Source: Opisthorchis felineus (lineage: Eukaryota > Platyhelminthes > Trematoda > Opisthorchiida > Opisthorchiidae). From it: 64,000 nucleotides of DNA. The stretch spans positions 1,571,202 through 1,635,201 of the forward strand of contig SJOL01008821.1 of the NCBI GenBank assembly GCA_004794785.1, written 5' to 3'. The notes under the pieces were generated by a model that made no database searches, had not been told where the DNA came from, and saw only the letters and a list, made by a program, of their open reading frames with translations. Of the stretch, positions 1 to 12,473 are shown piece by piece (position 1 is the first letter of the stretch; every line of letters starts with the position of its first letter). The position numbers and the translations under genes are program-made.

Positions 1-1604
1 AAATATCAAAGCTTATGTAGTTCATTGTAAGAATGTGTAAAAACTTGCCCAAATGTCAATGAAGACAAATCGCTGGAAACGCAGGGTAGCTTTTTCGACG
101 ACTTTACACTTTAACTATACTTTCATTGATATGTAATTCTTCTGAATGCTGCCGAACAGGCTTATTAATAAGGGGCGAACTAGACACCGCATAATCTTCC
201 TAGAGTGATGCACATACATATAGCAAATAAAGTGACCTCATTGTGCCACGGTTTCACGTTAACCGACACGAAAATTTTGAACCGTCGGGAAATAACACAC
301 TTCACAAAACAAGCCGTTGCATTCATCAGGTAATGCGTTCTCCAGAAACAACAGATCCTTCATTTCTGGACTTCAGACACTTGTACACTTGCCTATTCGA
401 GTGTTAACTCACTAAAATTTTCTGAAAAATGAGCCTCTGCGGAGCATATTATTTCCATTAGCAACCGTTGACTGGTAGACATGCAGTAACACTGATATTG
501 TCAAATTGCTTGCATCAGCTGGGCATCAAACGTGAGGTAGCGTTAGTGTCACCAACGGGTTCTGTTCAAAATCCATTATCGGTTTGGCAGTTGGACTGGG
601 TGCATTGGTAATTTGTGGCAAAGCAGTTAACAGGCCCACCTCCATCTGATCAATTTTGGACAGGTTAGTTGCTACCGTCTTGCTTCCCAAGTGCCTACCG
701 AATCATCGATCCTACGCAGCCTCCGCTGTTTTGGACGTTACAACGCGTGAATCAAAGGCACTGCTTGACCATGCCTTCTGTTCGCGATGTTTCTAGGCCC
801 TTCTGATTCAGAGCTTGAGGGGTCAGCATCACAGCTTGAATATACTCACATCCATGCACTGGAAGTGGTCTATAAGTCAACAAAGTGAGAACATTAGCTT
901 ACTGCGGATATGGCGCATTGGTGGGGAGCGCAATCAAAGCCTTACGATTCCACAGTCCTATCGTCCACCAGCGTGGGATGTGTTAACTGCATTAACACTG
1001 CAGCACAGGAGAGATGGAAATATCCCACGACACATCCTGTTTACCCCCCGACCGGGAATTCTGATTGTCAGGGTCAGACAAAATAGAACAGGCCTTGTTC
1101 GGCCGCCCACTGTACACTGTACAAAACTGAACAGTTCATTCTTAGTCTGACGGCAAATTCCATAATATCGGTAGTCAACTTCGTCATGGGCATGTAAAAT
1201 CAAGTTTAATCTTGGGATTTTATGTCGTTATAAGTCCCGAAAAAGTAGCAGATCGCAATCCGTAAAGTGTTACTTTTAGAAAGAGAAATCGCGGTGAAAG
1301 CATAGTAGCTTTCCGACTAATTTGCGGAAGTTTAGTGGCAGTCAGTCACTGTCATGTGACTCCCCGGAACAGTGTTATGGGTAACTGGTCATGAAAAACT
1401 GTCACATAACTTTCACTGCACTATGTATGAGTACATAGCACCAAAGGTACTCCAACCATGTAGCAGTTCTGATTAAATCAGTGCAGATCTTCTGAATAGC
1501 TTCTTACCATTAGGTGAATAAAAAGCGGACACCCCGTGCGTTAGATTAGACGCTCCCTAGAGTTTCAAAATCACTGATGACATCACTTATAGGGCTTTCG
1601 ACAG
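1..1604. other. No supported feature
   Basis: Small ORFs at 815-1150 and 958-1203 overlap on opposite strands and have no recognisable content. Confidence 0.6.
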
Positions 1605-1805
1605 GACTTCGAAAACAGTGGTGGTTAGAGCGCGAATTTACTGAACGGGAGGTCCGTGGCTCGAACCGACCTCTGCATCTGGAATTCCCCTCTCTAGGCT
1701 TGGGCAACTTGACAGTATCCCAGTCCTCGTGCTTACTTCGGGTGGCATGACAGTTGGACACTGAAACGGTGCTACAGCTGAACGACACAGTACAGTTTCT
1801 TGCTA
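1605..1805 (+). mobile_element. tRNA-derived SINE, family A, copy 1
   Basis: The tRNA-like head GTGGTGGTTAGAGCGC (box A) and GGCTCGAACC (box B, 1658-1667) is followed by a body shared with 48950-49154: GGCTTGGGCAACTTGACAGT and CGTGCTTACTTCGGGTGGCA. Both orders and spacings agree between the copies. The minus-strand ORF over it (1546-1839) is a by-product. Confidence 0.78.
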
Positions 1806-2550
1806 GGTGTTTGCAATGCTTTCTTATGGTGCAACTCAAAAAGGTGAATCAGACGTCGAAGGATTAAAAAAGGTAACAATGAGCTGCTTAACCGTCAGAA
1901 TCAGGCTTGTGGAATCCAGCCAGCCCAGTACATATCGCATGTGTTTTGTAACTACGGCGAACGAACCTGTTTATGTATGATTCAATTTAGAACCCGAAAA
2001 AATGTCCTGACGTACATAGCCGAAAAAAATTGTTTTTTGAGTTTTGGACTTCATCTTTTCCGCTATGCAGTGGTTGCATGTCAACGGATCGACAGTTTCT
2101 AATGAAGTCTACAAAGCCTTCAAGGACTGTTTTGCAGGAAATGTAAGAGAAGTGGATTATCTAACTTTGCTTACGATCATATTTCAGTGTGAGTGGAAAG
2201 GCAGTACAGCGAAAGCTCAGCACAAAGCAGTGTAAACAGCTGTCAGACTACCGCTTCATAACACCGGCCAAGCAGATCAGGAGGCAGCCAGTGCTCAGAC
2301 ATCAGAGAGACCAACTTCGGTGATACGAAATAATGACAAGCCGCCAAATCCCACATAGATGCCTGAGAAGGCCCAACAGCGAAGGAGCGGAACAAGTTGC
2401 TGAAAGAGGGAACTTTTCATCAGGCCACGAACGAGAGCAACCAGCCTGCAGTAACTGGCAATACAGACAGAAACATTTACCCAACTCCTCCACCCGAAAA
2501 ATCGGTTCATCAATAAAACGCGCATAGCGAACGGACGATTCCCATTCCAG

Positions 2551-2620
2551 ATGGTATATAACTCATCGCGTTTGGGAGCTAGTGTGTGGTGAATAAAGTT
2601 CTTTCAACTGTCTGGCTTCT
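2551..2620 (+). promoter_or_regulatory. TATA-like box and AATAAA close together, possible LTR remnant
   Basis: GGTATATAAC (2553-2562) is followed after about 30 bp by GTGAATAAAG (2590-2599) and then a T-rich stretch. This compact order is seen in retrovirus-like LTRs. No matching second LTR, primer-binding site or polymerase ORF was found, so it may be coincidence. Confidence 0.2.
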
Positions 2621-3029
2621 TGTCATCTGTGCGTATCAGACCCGGTCCATGCGATGCGTGAATAGTGAGCACTTGTGACCGGTGTGGAATTTCTTGTTTC
2701 AAATGGAGCTTTCTGATCAAAAGCGGCCTCACTTCAGCCCTCTTTTAGGCCACCTACGAAAACACGATCCTTTGAGATCCGATACGTATGCAGATGCAAA
2801 ATCGAAGCTTTTGACCCCGACAACTATGTGAACATGAAAAATAGGTGTCACTTATTGTACCTGAAACCACAGGCGAACAGCAACACTGCGTGGGCTGACG
2901 GGTCCACTTTCTATTGTAAACAGCAGAAACGCACGTCAAAGCAGACATTCTTTCCGCACCGATTGCTGCTCTAATGCTATGTTATGCATCGAGCTGTACA
3001 CAGCAAGATGTATGCTGGTTGTCATTTAA

Positions 3030-3115
3030 AGAGATGGTGGCTTGACTTTGCACTTATACGACCCACGTTCGATTCCCTGTGTGGGTACCCTGAATACGAC
3101 TGCTATTCACTATTT
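3030..3115 (+). mobile_element. Possible tRNA-like SINE fragment
   Basis: GATGGTGGCTTGACTTTGCA followed by CACGTTCGATTCCCTGTGTG (box B-like, 3065-3075) resembles the 3' half of a tRNA-like head. Box A is weak. No second copy was found in the window. Confidence 0.3.
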
Positions 3116-6100
3116 GGTGTACACCTGTTAATACAACGATGAGGAATCTATAAGCCCAAAATACAGAATACCGAATAAAAATCCTCGTTGCTTCTGGAGA
3201 TGGAAAGAAATGGAATATAGCGACAGAACAGAATAAGATTATTCTCTTGTACGGTTAGGACTTCTTCAAAAATATGGGATCTTGCGGTAAAAATGCATTT
3301 GCCTAGCCATTCGTTGCTAACAAAAGGCCTGACTGAACCTCAGCCGAATCTCTCTTTCACCATATTCTTCAGCTGAATTTGCTTCTCAGACCTCTCCTCG
3401 CTTTTTAGTTTGCACGATATTCGAGATAGTGGAGTACATTTTTTTAATATGATACCACTTGCAAGAGGTGTCCAGGAACACCTATCAGCCTTACATGTAG
3501 TGCCATGTTGAGAATATTAGGTCTTCCTCACCAATATGGTCAAGGTCATCTACTTCATTTTTTCAGTCATTTCTGAACCTCATCAAACACGTTCAGTTAG
3601 TTTCACACAAAGTAATCCGGCTAAAGATGAATTAGTTACGAGCATTCTCACATATCCACTAGCACTGATTATTGTTGTTGTAATAGCAGTGCTACGGTCG
3701 AGTCTGTTCAGTTGACCTTTGATATTTTTTTCAGAAACACGACACCGAAAGGATACTGCCTCACTGATCCCCCAAGAGAGACTCATGAGGGGAGTCACCT
3801 CCTTCCAGGTGTGTCCATAGACAGATTTCTGATGGACTTCCTACTTTTGGCGAGCATGCCTCTAAATCCCTACGGAGCCCACTGTCCCCCCCCCAGGAAG
3901 AATGTTGTTACCCTCCAGGAAAGGTTACCAGTCCGACCATACACCAAAAAGACGGTTAAAGCCCAAAGGTTTCAAGAACCACACGTGAGTTAGGGGACAA
4001 AAGCCAACACGTACGTGGCTTCACAGCCATTTGAAACCCGCGTAACCTACCAAAGCTAGCTGAGTAGTTGTTGCCAATTGCATATCAGAGGAACATTATT
4101 ACTACTCAATAAATGTTCGATCACCCTGTATGTCACGACGGAAAACTTTGAGATTAAAATTCCCAATATCACTTTATTGACTTCATTGACCATGATACAT
4201 TCGTTTACCGTAGTCTGTTCACGTGACACTTACTGGTTGTAATGAGTGATGAACCGAATGCCGGTGGAGAAGGGACATAAGCTCAGGTAGCCTTTTGGTA
4301 TTCCCTTAGTTCGCCACTGTAAAGCAGACGAAAGACGCTACTCTTAGAGAGGCATGTAATACTTGCGTTACAGGATACAATGTTGCTAGGGTAAACGTGG
4401 AATTATCCAACCTATGACGAATGCAGATTCAACAATTGTGACCACTATTGGGGTAATTTCCTGGATATTTACGCAAGCCTTTGTGGGTTTCTGCCTCTAG
4501 TCGATACCTATTTCGAGTGAAGATATCTCTGGTACTCAGATAAATTTTTAGGTTGAATGAAGACTCCAATAGGTTTGCTTTGGGGAGGGGTGTTGAATCA
4601 AGCCCAACCCGCAGTTGGAATGATCCTACTTTATCTGGCTTATGGAGTAACCAATAAGTTTGAAGCAGCAGTCATAACTTCTGTTGAAACTAGAAGCTGC
4701 TGTAAGCTGATACTAGGAGGAGAAAGCAAACTCAGCCAGAGGTACTTCTTAATCTTACGATTGGCAAATGACACATGAGTAAAACACATTAACCTCCCTC
4801 CTGAAGTGAGCTTACCTTCAGGTGAGAGGGCACTATCTTTTTCCCGTGGAATCACTCCATAGGGAGATAACCATAGTTGACCAGGACCCAGAATCAGCTG
4901 CTAGGCTAACGCAGCATGTGTGGTTGAAAAGAGCTGACTAAAACGTCACATATTTGACGTTCGTGCTATTCACTGGTTAGTGGCATTATGTGAAGTCTGT
5001 GTTTGACACGACGCTAAGAAAATAGGTTTTATCACAGGCTCAGTTCGATTCCGAGTAAAATACCCTGTCGATTCTACTGAGCCGGCGTCACCAATTACAA
5101 ATACACTGTTTGTCGAACATGTACATAAACTGTTAACCAGTGGTATGCATATTTCAATGGGGATTTGGTTATGTATCTGGCTGTTCAATTTGTTTTACTA
5201 GTCCAGTGAGGTTCTCTCGCGACCCCGTCATGCCAGATAACATGTATTTCTAAATTATAATGATTAAAGCGTGGCAGAATACTATTATCACATCCTTCGG
5301 TCGATCGTCCTGATTTCGCATCGTCTCCCAGCTGATCGTTTCCATTGAGCTCATGTCACAGCAAGACACCTAAAACATGAGATAGAAGGTTAACTGCAAT
5401 CAGGTTTTTTGTGGAACGTAAAAACCACATTCACTGACCCCAAAAAAATGCTACGAGCTGAACTCCGGTGGCTAGTCGTCTTGACCAGTACCACTGACAA
5501 AGCGATGTGATGGGGTTTGAGCATCACAAGGAAACACCGTAATTCGAACGTTATATCTTCCATATATTACCCTGTCGGGTGGTCCTTATTGAGCACCAGC
5601 CCACTAAAATATGCGTAGCTATAGGCTTACTATGTACGTATTGCATCGTCATCATCCTCATCAACTCATCTTCGCAGCATTTTGGATGCTTGCACGATGG
5701 AGGGGCTGATACGGCCCTCACGGTTCATATTTCAAGTGGCTACATTTTACCTTACATCATATTTGTTTGGTAGTCAGCTGCAATGTAACCCTACATTTCA
5801 AAGTACAGTTACGTGGCTGGACTAACGATTACAGTAACCCAGGCTGGGTCTATCGTCCAAAACCTATGATGGATGCGTTGCAGCAGATTTCAATGTCCCT
5901 AAATGATAAGTACAGAATTTCTGCAGTGAAAGGTCGAGGGGGGCCTGCAGTGAAGCAAGCGAATAAATTAAACGCCCATATGTACGTACAGATTTCCGGA
6001 AGACGCATGCAACGCACTGTCATGTGTGTTGGTGGTGAAGGTCCTATATGTACTTTGTCGCTTATAATGCGCATTTAGTGTCCATTGCTGAGTCACTATC

Positions 6101-6750
6101 ATGACCACCTGATCAACTGAACAATTGGGTCACTTTGGTTTACACGAAAAATACTGGTCATATTTGGACGCTTTGGATAACCGAAAAATCCAATCTGATC
6201 AATAATGGCATAAGGTGATGTTTGTTGAGGTTCCCTCTTTACAGAGAATTCAGAGCTAAAACATTTGGAGCTTAGGAAGTCTGTCCCATGTGAAAACTTC
6301 TCTCCAAAATGTCGTTTGCGTTGAAATAGTACCAGATAGCCCTGGATGAAGTTTAATGAAAGGAAACCACAAAAAAGCTGCAATCGATCAATATTAAGAT
6401 GAAGAAAATCTCAAACGACGGAATTTGGAAGTCCATTGTATAGCATTCGGCTGTTGATGTGTTTCATCAGGATGCCCAATATTGTCTATTTTTGAAGGGC
6501 ATGATCAAAAACATGAAAAATGTGAGAGACAGATTTGGAAGGATGTAAAGGGGAAAGTAGGAAAAAAGGGAAACATTTGATTCCATAGAGTGCCATCAAT
6601 AGTTTTCTAGTCAGGCGAAATGATTTTCAGCTCATGTAAGAATGTTTGGCATGAAAACACGTGTATAAATACCAGCAGCTCAAGAAATGGCAGACAATGC
6701 TCAATACTCTTCAAGGCGCGATAAGCGCTAGCGCACTCAAGACTCGCACA
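3116..6750. other. No supported feature
   Basis: Only short ORFs without recognisable motifs, and a nine-C run at 3886-3894. The two strands near 5767-6078 are both open, which suggests chance. Confidence 0.6.
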
Positions 6751-7431
6751 TCAGGCGCAAGGAGTGTCGCCCAGTTCACGTGTGAAAGTCAATAGCCAAA
6801 ATGAACACTCGACGTCATGCACCATGCATATTATTGTCGTACGTACGTAGAGAGCCCAGTATGGCGAGCAAACACAAGTCATTGAGTGTGGTATAGGGAG
6901 CAGCAGGTCATCGACAGCCTTAGTGGATTGAGGAAAGCAGATCCCTCGGTGTGAAATGATCGTCGGTTTTTGAACCGAAAAATCAGCATAAAAATCGATG
7001 GCATGTAGATATGAGGTGATAACGAGGGAACAGTCATCAGCGCCACAGTTCAGCACTTCTCATTCCATACAATCACTCCGAAGCTCATCCGAGACTATGC
7101 TTACGTCTATTACGGACTCTCAGCGGTCCAGGACAGCAGTTAGATTAATCTTGATGAAAGATGTCCAAGTAACTACTCTCAGCTCATCAAAGAGGTGTAC
7201 CCCAGACGACGGAGACCGAGTACCCTTATGACGAGCACTTCGAGCATCATGCGTTATCGAGCAGGACCGCAGAATGCGCCCCACATTCCCCGATTTACCA
7301 CAGTTTCCACGACAGAAGAATGTCTCGTCACTGTGAATACGCCGGGCACTTGTAGCTCTCTTCCTCAGCCGGTTGCACCGAAGCTGGATATCGTGGACAA
7401 GTACCCGAGGTAACACGCGTTCTGGAAGCAC
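6751..7431 (-). pseudogene. R2-type C-terminus: cysteine finger and endonuclease-like tail
   Basis: ORF 7120-7431 holds FCRGNCGKSG, then ILRSCSITHDARSARHK. This matches the C-x2-C-x7-H-x4-C finger and the following TH-R--RHN stretch that sit between RT and the nuclease of R2-type elements. The expected His is Arg here (GRIL). Beyond a break, VIDVSIVSDEL and the open frame 6751-7056 occupy the place of the restriction-like endonuclease, but its PD-(D/E)xK residues could not be placed with confidence. The finger assignment is firm; the tail is inferred from position. Confidence 0.6.
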
Positions 7432-7549
7432 AAGCCATCGAGTAAATATGTCAGCATCAGTATCTTGTAGTTCCTTGTGATCTCTATTCTTTTATTCGGC
7501 TTCAACGGGGCATGCTTGTCTCACCTAGCAGTTTCAGCAGCTGCTGTCG

Positions 7550-8650
7550 TTAGCTGCATACTCCGTTCCCCTTGAAAGTAATCGGGACGCCCAAATACAT
7601 AACAGCGTTTGTCTGACCCATAGGAGTAATGAGTTCTTTGGTGAAGCAAAAGGGTTCAACTAAAGCTGCAGCCGCTTGATGATTTCTGTCTTCAGAAATC
7701 AACATTGCATTTGTCTTTCGGGTGTTGATCGTCATACAAGCATCTCTAACTCGACCTCAGCAGCCAAAACTGCTCTTCAAGGAGAGTTCCATTTTCAGTC
7801 ACACACTGCCCAGTCATCAGCAAAGGCAAAGCCATCCACTAAGGTGTCATGGAACTGGTATCCTAGATGCGGCATGGATAATCCAAGAACCTCATCTATC
7901 GCAATACTGGGGAGAGTGGATCTCTCTACCTCACACCTCTGCGGCAGCAGACCTTCGAATGGAGGAAAAATGCCCCAGCATTATCATAGGACTGTGCAAT
8001 ATATCGAAATAGTGGTGACGGTGGTTGAAACTCTTCAGCAGATCTGACAGTTGCCATGTGAAACCAAATCGAACGCTTTCGAGATGTCAACAAACGTCAA
8101 ACTGAGGTTAGAAGAGTCACTAAATAGTGACGAGGCAAGCCATGTACGAGCGAGGTAGCTTTTAGACAACCGTCTTGATGCAGAAATGTAAACTGGAGTG
8201 AAGGCAGTTGTAATCTACGGCTCCAGCGATCAGCAAGCACTTTGTGAAAGAACCGAACAAAAATGAATGACACGGAGACCGGCCTCAGCTGGTCCGGTGA
8301 AGATGGATTTTGGACCTTTGGATTTAGAGTAATACGGGCACGACAAAACTACGGTGGGCAACCCCCAGAAAATAATAGTGAATCGAAATACTCAACAAGT
8401 ACGTTGGCATTGAAACGGCGAAGCACTATGTTTGTCAGCTTGTCCAAATCTGGGGACGAATTGCCCACTAAGCGGATCGTGCGGCCAAATTCCCCACCTG
8501 TATTTGGCTTGATTGCAGCGCTGCGCGTCTTGATCGGCTATCCAAGTGTTTTGGGGCAGACAGCACCTGTTACCGGTAGACCGCAGTTTCCTTTGTATGG
8601 TTCCTTCCACGACCTATTGAGAACAACAGACGATGCATCTTTCCACCTTT
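7550..8650 (-). pseudogene. R2-type reverse transcriptase, broken
   Basis: Minus-strand reading across several frames gives PSSPDQLRPVSV (the conserved D-x-LRPISV block) and FFHKVLADRW, then HQDGCLKATSL in the place of the Q-GF-DGC block. Motif A is FVDISKAFDLVSH with Asp present. Motif C is FAFADDWA with both Asp residues. The last segment is INTRKTNAM...YLGVPITFKG. Frames change between motif A and motif C, and one stop precedes CRARITLN. RT copies the element RNA at the nicked target. Plus-strand ORFs at 7676-8047 and 8263-8679 are shadows of this region. Confidence 0.75.
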
Positions 8651-8973
8651 GGTGGCATATGGTCTGGATAATGGCGTAGGTGGCTCGGCAGATCTGCTTT
8701 CGGTCGACCGGCACACGATAAGCTTACTGACGACAGCGTCGGGATACAGGTTCCCACGAGTGCGGAAATATCTTGAGTGTGTGGAGGTCCAGAAGCGACA
8801 GGAATTGTCATGATGCCAGATTGCAACCATCGGACAAATGCTAGAGGGTCAACAGTAGCGACCGAACTGTCAGAATTACATTCCAAGGGTGATACGGTGC
8901 AGTCGATGATTTGTTTGAACCTGGCGGGAAATCTTCAGAGTCGGGCGGACGTGGAGCTTTCAGATGATAATTA

Positions 8974-9160
8974 GTCCTGTCAGTGGGGCTGGTCTATGCT
9001 GAAAAGCCGAGAAGCACTGTGCAGCCGTTTCTTCCTCATTGGGAATCATCATCACTGGGAATCTGATGAAATTCAGTAGAGTTTCAAACCCGTGACCTTC
9101 CAGTCACTGGCTGAATGTGGAGCTGTTTGACCGACGGTTTGGTCAGGGTCACTAGATGAC
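8974..9160 (-). mobile_element. tRNA-derived SINE, family B, copy 1 (inside the R2-type LINE)
   Basis: The sequence is homologous along its length to 23113-23271 (inverted) and 53268-53440. On the minus strand a tRNA-like head (TGACCAAACCGTCGGTCAAA, then GGGTTTGAAACTC as box B) is followed by a shared body ending in GCTGAAAAG, GTCTATG and CTGACAGGAC. It lies between the Myb-like and RT parts of the R2-type element, so it was inserted later or marks a deletion point. Confidence 0.75.
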
Positions 9161-9164
9161 AATT

Positions 9165-9440
9165 TGTCCAGGTGTGTTTGCCAGTTAAGCACACGTAACC
9201 CGGCTTTGATACTGACCAGGAAAATACTGCTCCAATCTCAAACAGAGCGGTCTGCATGTCACAAGTCGGATAAAACTTGTCAGCCAGGTACAAGAGTGAC
9301 TGTAAATCTCGTTGGGACCAGCGGGCACCGGAATTCTTCACTCGGCCAAGCTTATCTGCGTTGTGCTGGGTGGGGTTTGCTTGTCAGGAGTGTTGATTCA
9401 GGCCAATCTTCGTCGGAAACAGGCGGGAACAATCAGCGCA
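9165..9440 (-). pseudogene. R2-type N-terminus: C2H2 zinc finger and Myb-like domain
   Basis: The minus strand from 9440 reads CADCSRLFPTKIGLNQHS, a stop, then a stretch ending in the second His. That is a C-x2-C-x12-H finger of the R2 type. About 12 codons later comes ARWSQRDLQSLLYLADKFYP, which has the W and leucine pattern of the R2 Myb-like domain, continuing to about 9200. In R2 proteins these parts bind the DNA target. One stop (TGA) lies between the finger histidines, so the reading is broken. A SINE-B follows directly. Confidence 0.7.
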
Positions 9441-10504
9441 GCCCAACTGGGCACCACGTTCGTGACCACATCTTCATGGATGTGAATTTGGAGGTCGACT
9501 ACGAAACCCTGTTTTGATGTACGTATGTCTCACTTGTGTACTGGTTGGTAGTAGGGCAGGGGCTCCAGCTGCATTTTGTTGTTCCCTGTCAAATGTAACC
9601 AATACGTTGAAACCAAACAGAGTGGTCCTCCAGGTCTTTGGTTGTTGAACTCGTAGCTCAACCAAACTAACATCCAAGCAACCGAACAGGCGACACGAGG
9701 GGCGGTTCAGCGCGCCGACTAACAGAAATCGTCTACCAGTAACTTGCATAATAACACTTGCCAAATAGCAACCCAAATTCCTGCAGTGGCCGAACTACCT
9801 TTAGTTTCTACTAAGTAGTTTGCTTAGAGGCAAAATTCGACCTGCTTAAACCAGTGCGGAAATAGTCGTTCTTATTGACGTCAACCATACAGCGAAAACC
9901 CATCCTGAAAGACCGATAAACCTTGCCGCTAACCTTACCTCCAAAGAAAGTGACCCACACGTGGCATACTCCTCTGCAGCAGCTGGTTTTGCTCAGTTAC
10001 ATCGAATAAAGGGTGAATCCATAGGATTCTGATAGCGAGAATTTGTGAAGATGTTCGCTATGGTACCAGATACACCAGTGATCCACAACCCTTTCGTGAA
10101 TTGTATTTGCGAATCGGTGGGCAACCCCCTAGGCTTCCGACCAACTCGTACTCTCCTGTTAATTCGCCACCCCGTTAAGTTGCCACTCGATGAAGCCTGC
10201 CATCATTCCAGGTTTTAACCGATTTGCTGACAGATGTAGATACGAGGTTTTATGGACTTCTCTTTCGATAACTTATGAGTCCTTCATGTATTTGGCAGCC
10301 ATGTTTGGGATATTACTTAAAATATGCATGTTAATTCGGCACCTGCGCTGTTCGGCGTTGCATCCACGTATTCAGCGTTGTGACTCTTATATAGCAAGAG
10401 TGTACATTTTTCTACGTTATGGCCTGAATAGGTCCAGGGATATTGTACTGCCGTACATCGTATGTATCAGTTGGACGATTGCTTTTGCTGGCTGAATGAG
10501 CTCT
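9441..10504. other. No supported feature
   Basis: The area upstream of the R2-type element. ORF 9474-9776 (minus) lies where more N-terminal R2 sequence could be, but shows no further finger. Confidence 0.5.
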
Positions 10505-10719
10505 GTGGCAGTTTGACCGTCAACCCATCCATGATGTCTGCTGTGTCCCTGAACTTGTTACATTTATTTGAATCCGTAGAGCCTAAACGCTCAAGGCAAA
10601 CTGACCAGCCTTCGATTACCAAGGTCGTGTCAAATCTTCTGTGTAAATGTTTTGCTGAGGACCGAAAACTACTTACGGTTCCACTCGAATTTGTCTGCAA
10701 TGGGGACTTTCGCAGCTGA
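10505..10719 (+). other. Possible exon, unknown protein
   Basis: The plus-strand frame gives LTVNPSMMSAVSLNLLHLFE, VEPKRSRQTDQPSITKVVSN and LLCKCFAEDRKLLT, which has a protein-like, helix-rich composition. CTGTGGCAG just before it could serve as an acceptor, though its pyrimidine tract is weak, and GTAAAT or GGTTCC inside could be donors. It is not recognised. Confidence 0.2.
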
Positions 10720-12154
10720 TGCTCCGAAGAAGCACATAGTTCAATATTTCACGGACAGCTGCGAATGGTAGTATAAACGAAAATGGAAGTAATTTTTCCA
10801 ACTTCAGAGTTGAATTAATCACACCTGAGGGATACAGGATGCACAACTTAGTCTTACCAAATCGGTAACTTGTTTCATTTTCTGATTCCATTAACCGATA
10901 TCTAATTAAAACACTGTGGGGAAAGTGGTTGCACCTGGGAAGTCAGCTTTGATATACTGAAGTTGAGTTGTTAATATAGCGAGGCCCATGTGTCTGTCAG
11001 TTTTAAACTGACAGGGTTAAGGATGTTGAAAATCCAGTCGGACACAAAGGTACATGCAACTCGGGGAGAAAATCCGAAAGGTGGTGAGATCGGTTCTGTT
11101 TAAACATCGGAAATGAGGTGACAAATTATGTATCAAAGAGTCAGTCGACTGTTATAAGTGCTTGTTACAAAAATAGTCCAAAATCGCTCAGGAATTCAGT
11201 ATCTCATTGGGAATTGCAATTCCAGTCCTTCAGATTGCCAGTGAACATATGTGGCGGCCTGACCAACAAACTTTTTGACTGGCGCCGACCAATACGGCTT
11301 TGAAGTGGTAAGACATTTAAGCCGACCTCTTTGTCTCTAGTCCCTAATTGTTCTGTCGTCCAGACTGAAGCATCCCGGCAATAAACTAGCTTTCATACAA
11401 GCATGGCTAACCTTATACGGCATCAGCCGCCGTCTAATTACATAAGCTCGGGCAACCTGTTTGCTGCATGTGACAGGACAAATAAACTAAAGCCTGCTGA
11501 TGCCTTTGATGACAGTCAAGCACCAGTATTCACTGCTACCGTAAGGTAGCCCGTAATGAGGAGGTAGATGAGGATGAAGGAGATTTATGACCTACTTTTT
11601 GTTACGATAAGTTTAGAAATATGCCGATGATTAGGCATTATTTCTAAACATTGGTATCTCGGGTGAATTTTTATGAGCTGTTTGATCACGTGATAGTTGA
11701 TCTGTCCGATGAGCTTGACAATTGGCTTGAGGAGACATCTTCAGCCGACCGTACACAGACAATGTCACTTTTCGTGGAGATGAAATGCCTGAAAGTCAGT
11801 CGCGAAGCTCTGCGAACAAACCAACAGTAGTGATGATCTCCATTCGGTGATGTTCAGCAAATCACTGTTATGTTCCCTCGCTTTCCGTCATTTTATATCA
11901 CCCACCACATAGAAAATGTGTACACTTGCTACAGTTTCAAACACTATTTATTAGTTTCACCTACAAGGCGCGCGTTCTGCTCAAGCCTTGAAGCTTTTCG
12001 CAAAACCCAGTAATACATTTCCTTCCTTTTATTTAAGTAAGGAAACGATATATGCGTGCGATTTCGGTCTCATCTCGTTAGGCTGGTTTAAAATTGCAAC
12101 TTTTTTCAAGCATTTTCTTTAGGGTTAGTCAGATTTGCATGATTCAGTTGCACT
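10720..12154. other. No supported feature
   Basis: Mixed-composition sequence with only ORFs of 60-75 codons and no recognisable motif. Confidence 0.5.
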
Positions 12155-12442
12155 TTGGGGCACTATTCAAGTCATTTCCGCCTGACAGATAGCTCATTTA
12201 TACGCAGGCTAGGGTTACACGATCGGTGGCATATTTGTACACAGTGCTCGGAAAAAACGAGTGTTGAACTCTACAGACTGCATTTACTTCAGAATTTCGG
12301 TGATACACTCAAGAATGGATTGGAGTATCATCGATCAGTAATATTCTTACCGATAAGAGGTACGGAAGAATTGTCTACCATGTCAGACCTGTCACCTCAT
12401 TACCTTTGTATTGGGTTTGTCATCATCCGCAAAAATAGCTAA
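12155..12442 (+). other. Coding-looking ORF, unknown status
   Basis: This is 95 codons, including LTDSSFIRRLGLHDRWHICT and SVELYRLHLLQNFGDTLKNG. A strong acceptor-like tract (TTTTTTCAAGCATTTTCTTTAG) ends near 12121, but the frame from that acceptor meets a stop. It is one of three plus-strand ORFs between 12.1 and 14.0 kb that could be exons of one gene. No family is recognised. Confidence 0.2.
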
Positions 12443-12473
12443 AACTGGTACAGTCCACAGCACCCTCCACTGA

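Larger units (their letters stand above)
6751..9440 (-). mobile_element. Decayed R2-type LINE retrotransposon with nested SINE
   Basis: Minus-strand fragments appear in the order known for R2-clade elements: a C2H2 zinc finger and Myb-like DNA-binding part (9440-9165), RT (about 8620-7550), a cysteine-rich finger (about 7312-7240), and a tail in the position of the restriction-like endonuclease (7140-6751). Frameshifts and stops occur throughout, for example an in-frame stop just before the CRARITLN segment. A SINE-B copy (8974-9160) separates the DNA-binding part from the RT. R2 proper inserts into 28S rRNA genes, but no rRNA sequence was recognised at either edge. This copy may therefore be a transposed fragment or belong to a relative with other target choice. 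Confidence 0.8.

Noticed and set aside
2333..2527. ORF upstream of the TATA/AATAAA pair as the end of a Gypsy-type polyprotein
   Set aside because: No integrase or RT motif could be found, and the frame match was not convincing.
8263..8679. Plus-strand ORF of 138 codons
   Set aside because: It is antisense to the R2-type RT block containing DQLRPVSV; the real reading is on the minus strand.
6751..9440. 28S rDNA insertion site for the R2-type element
   Set aside because: No rRNA sequence was recognised on either side.
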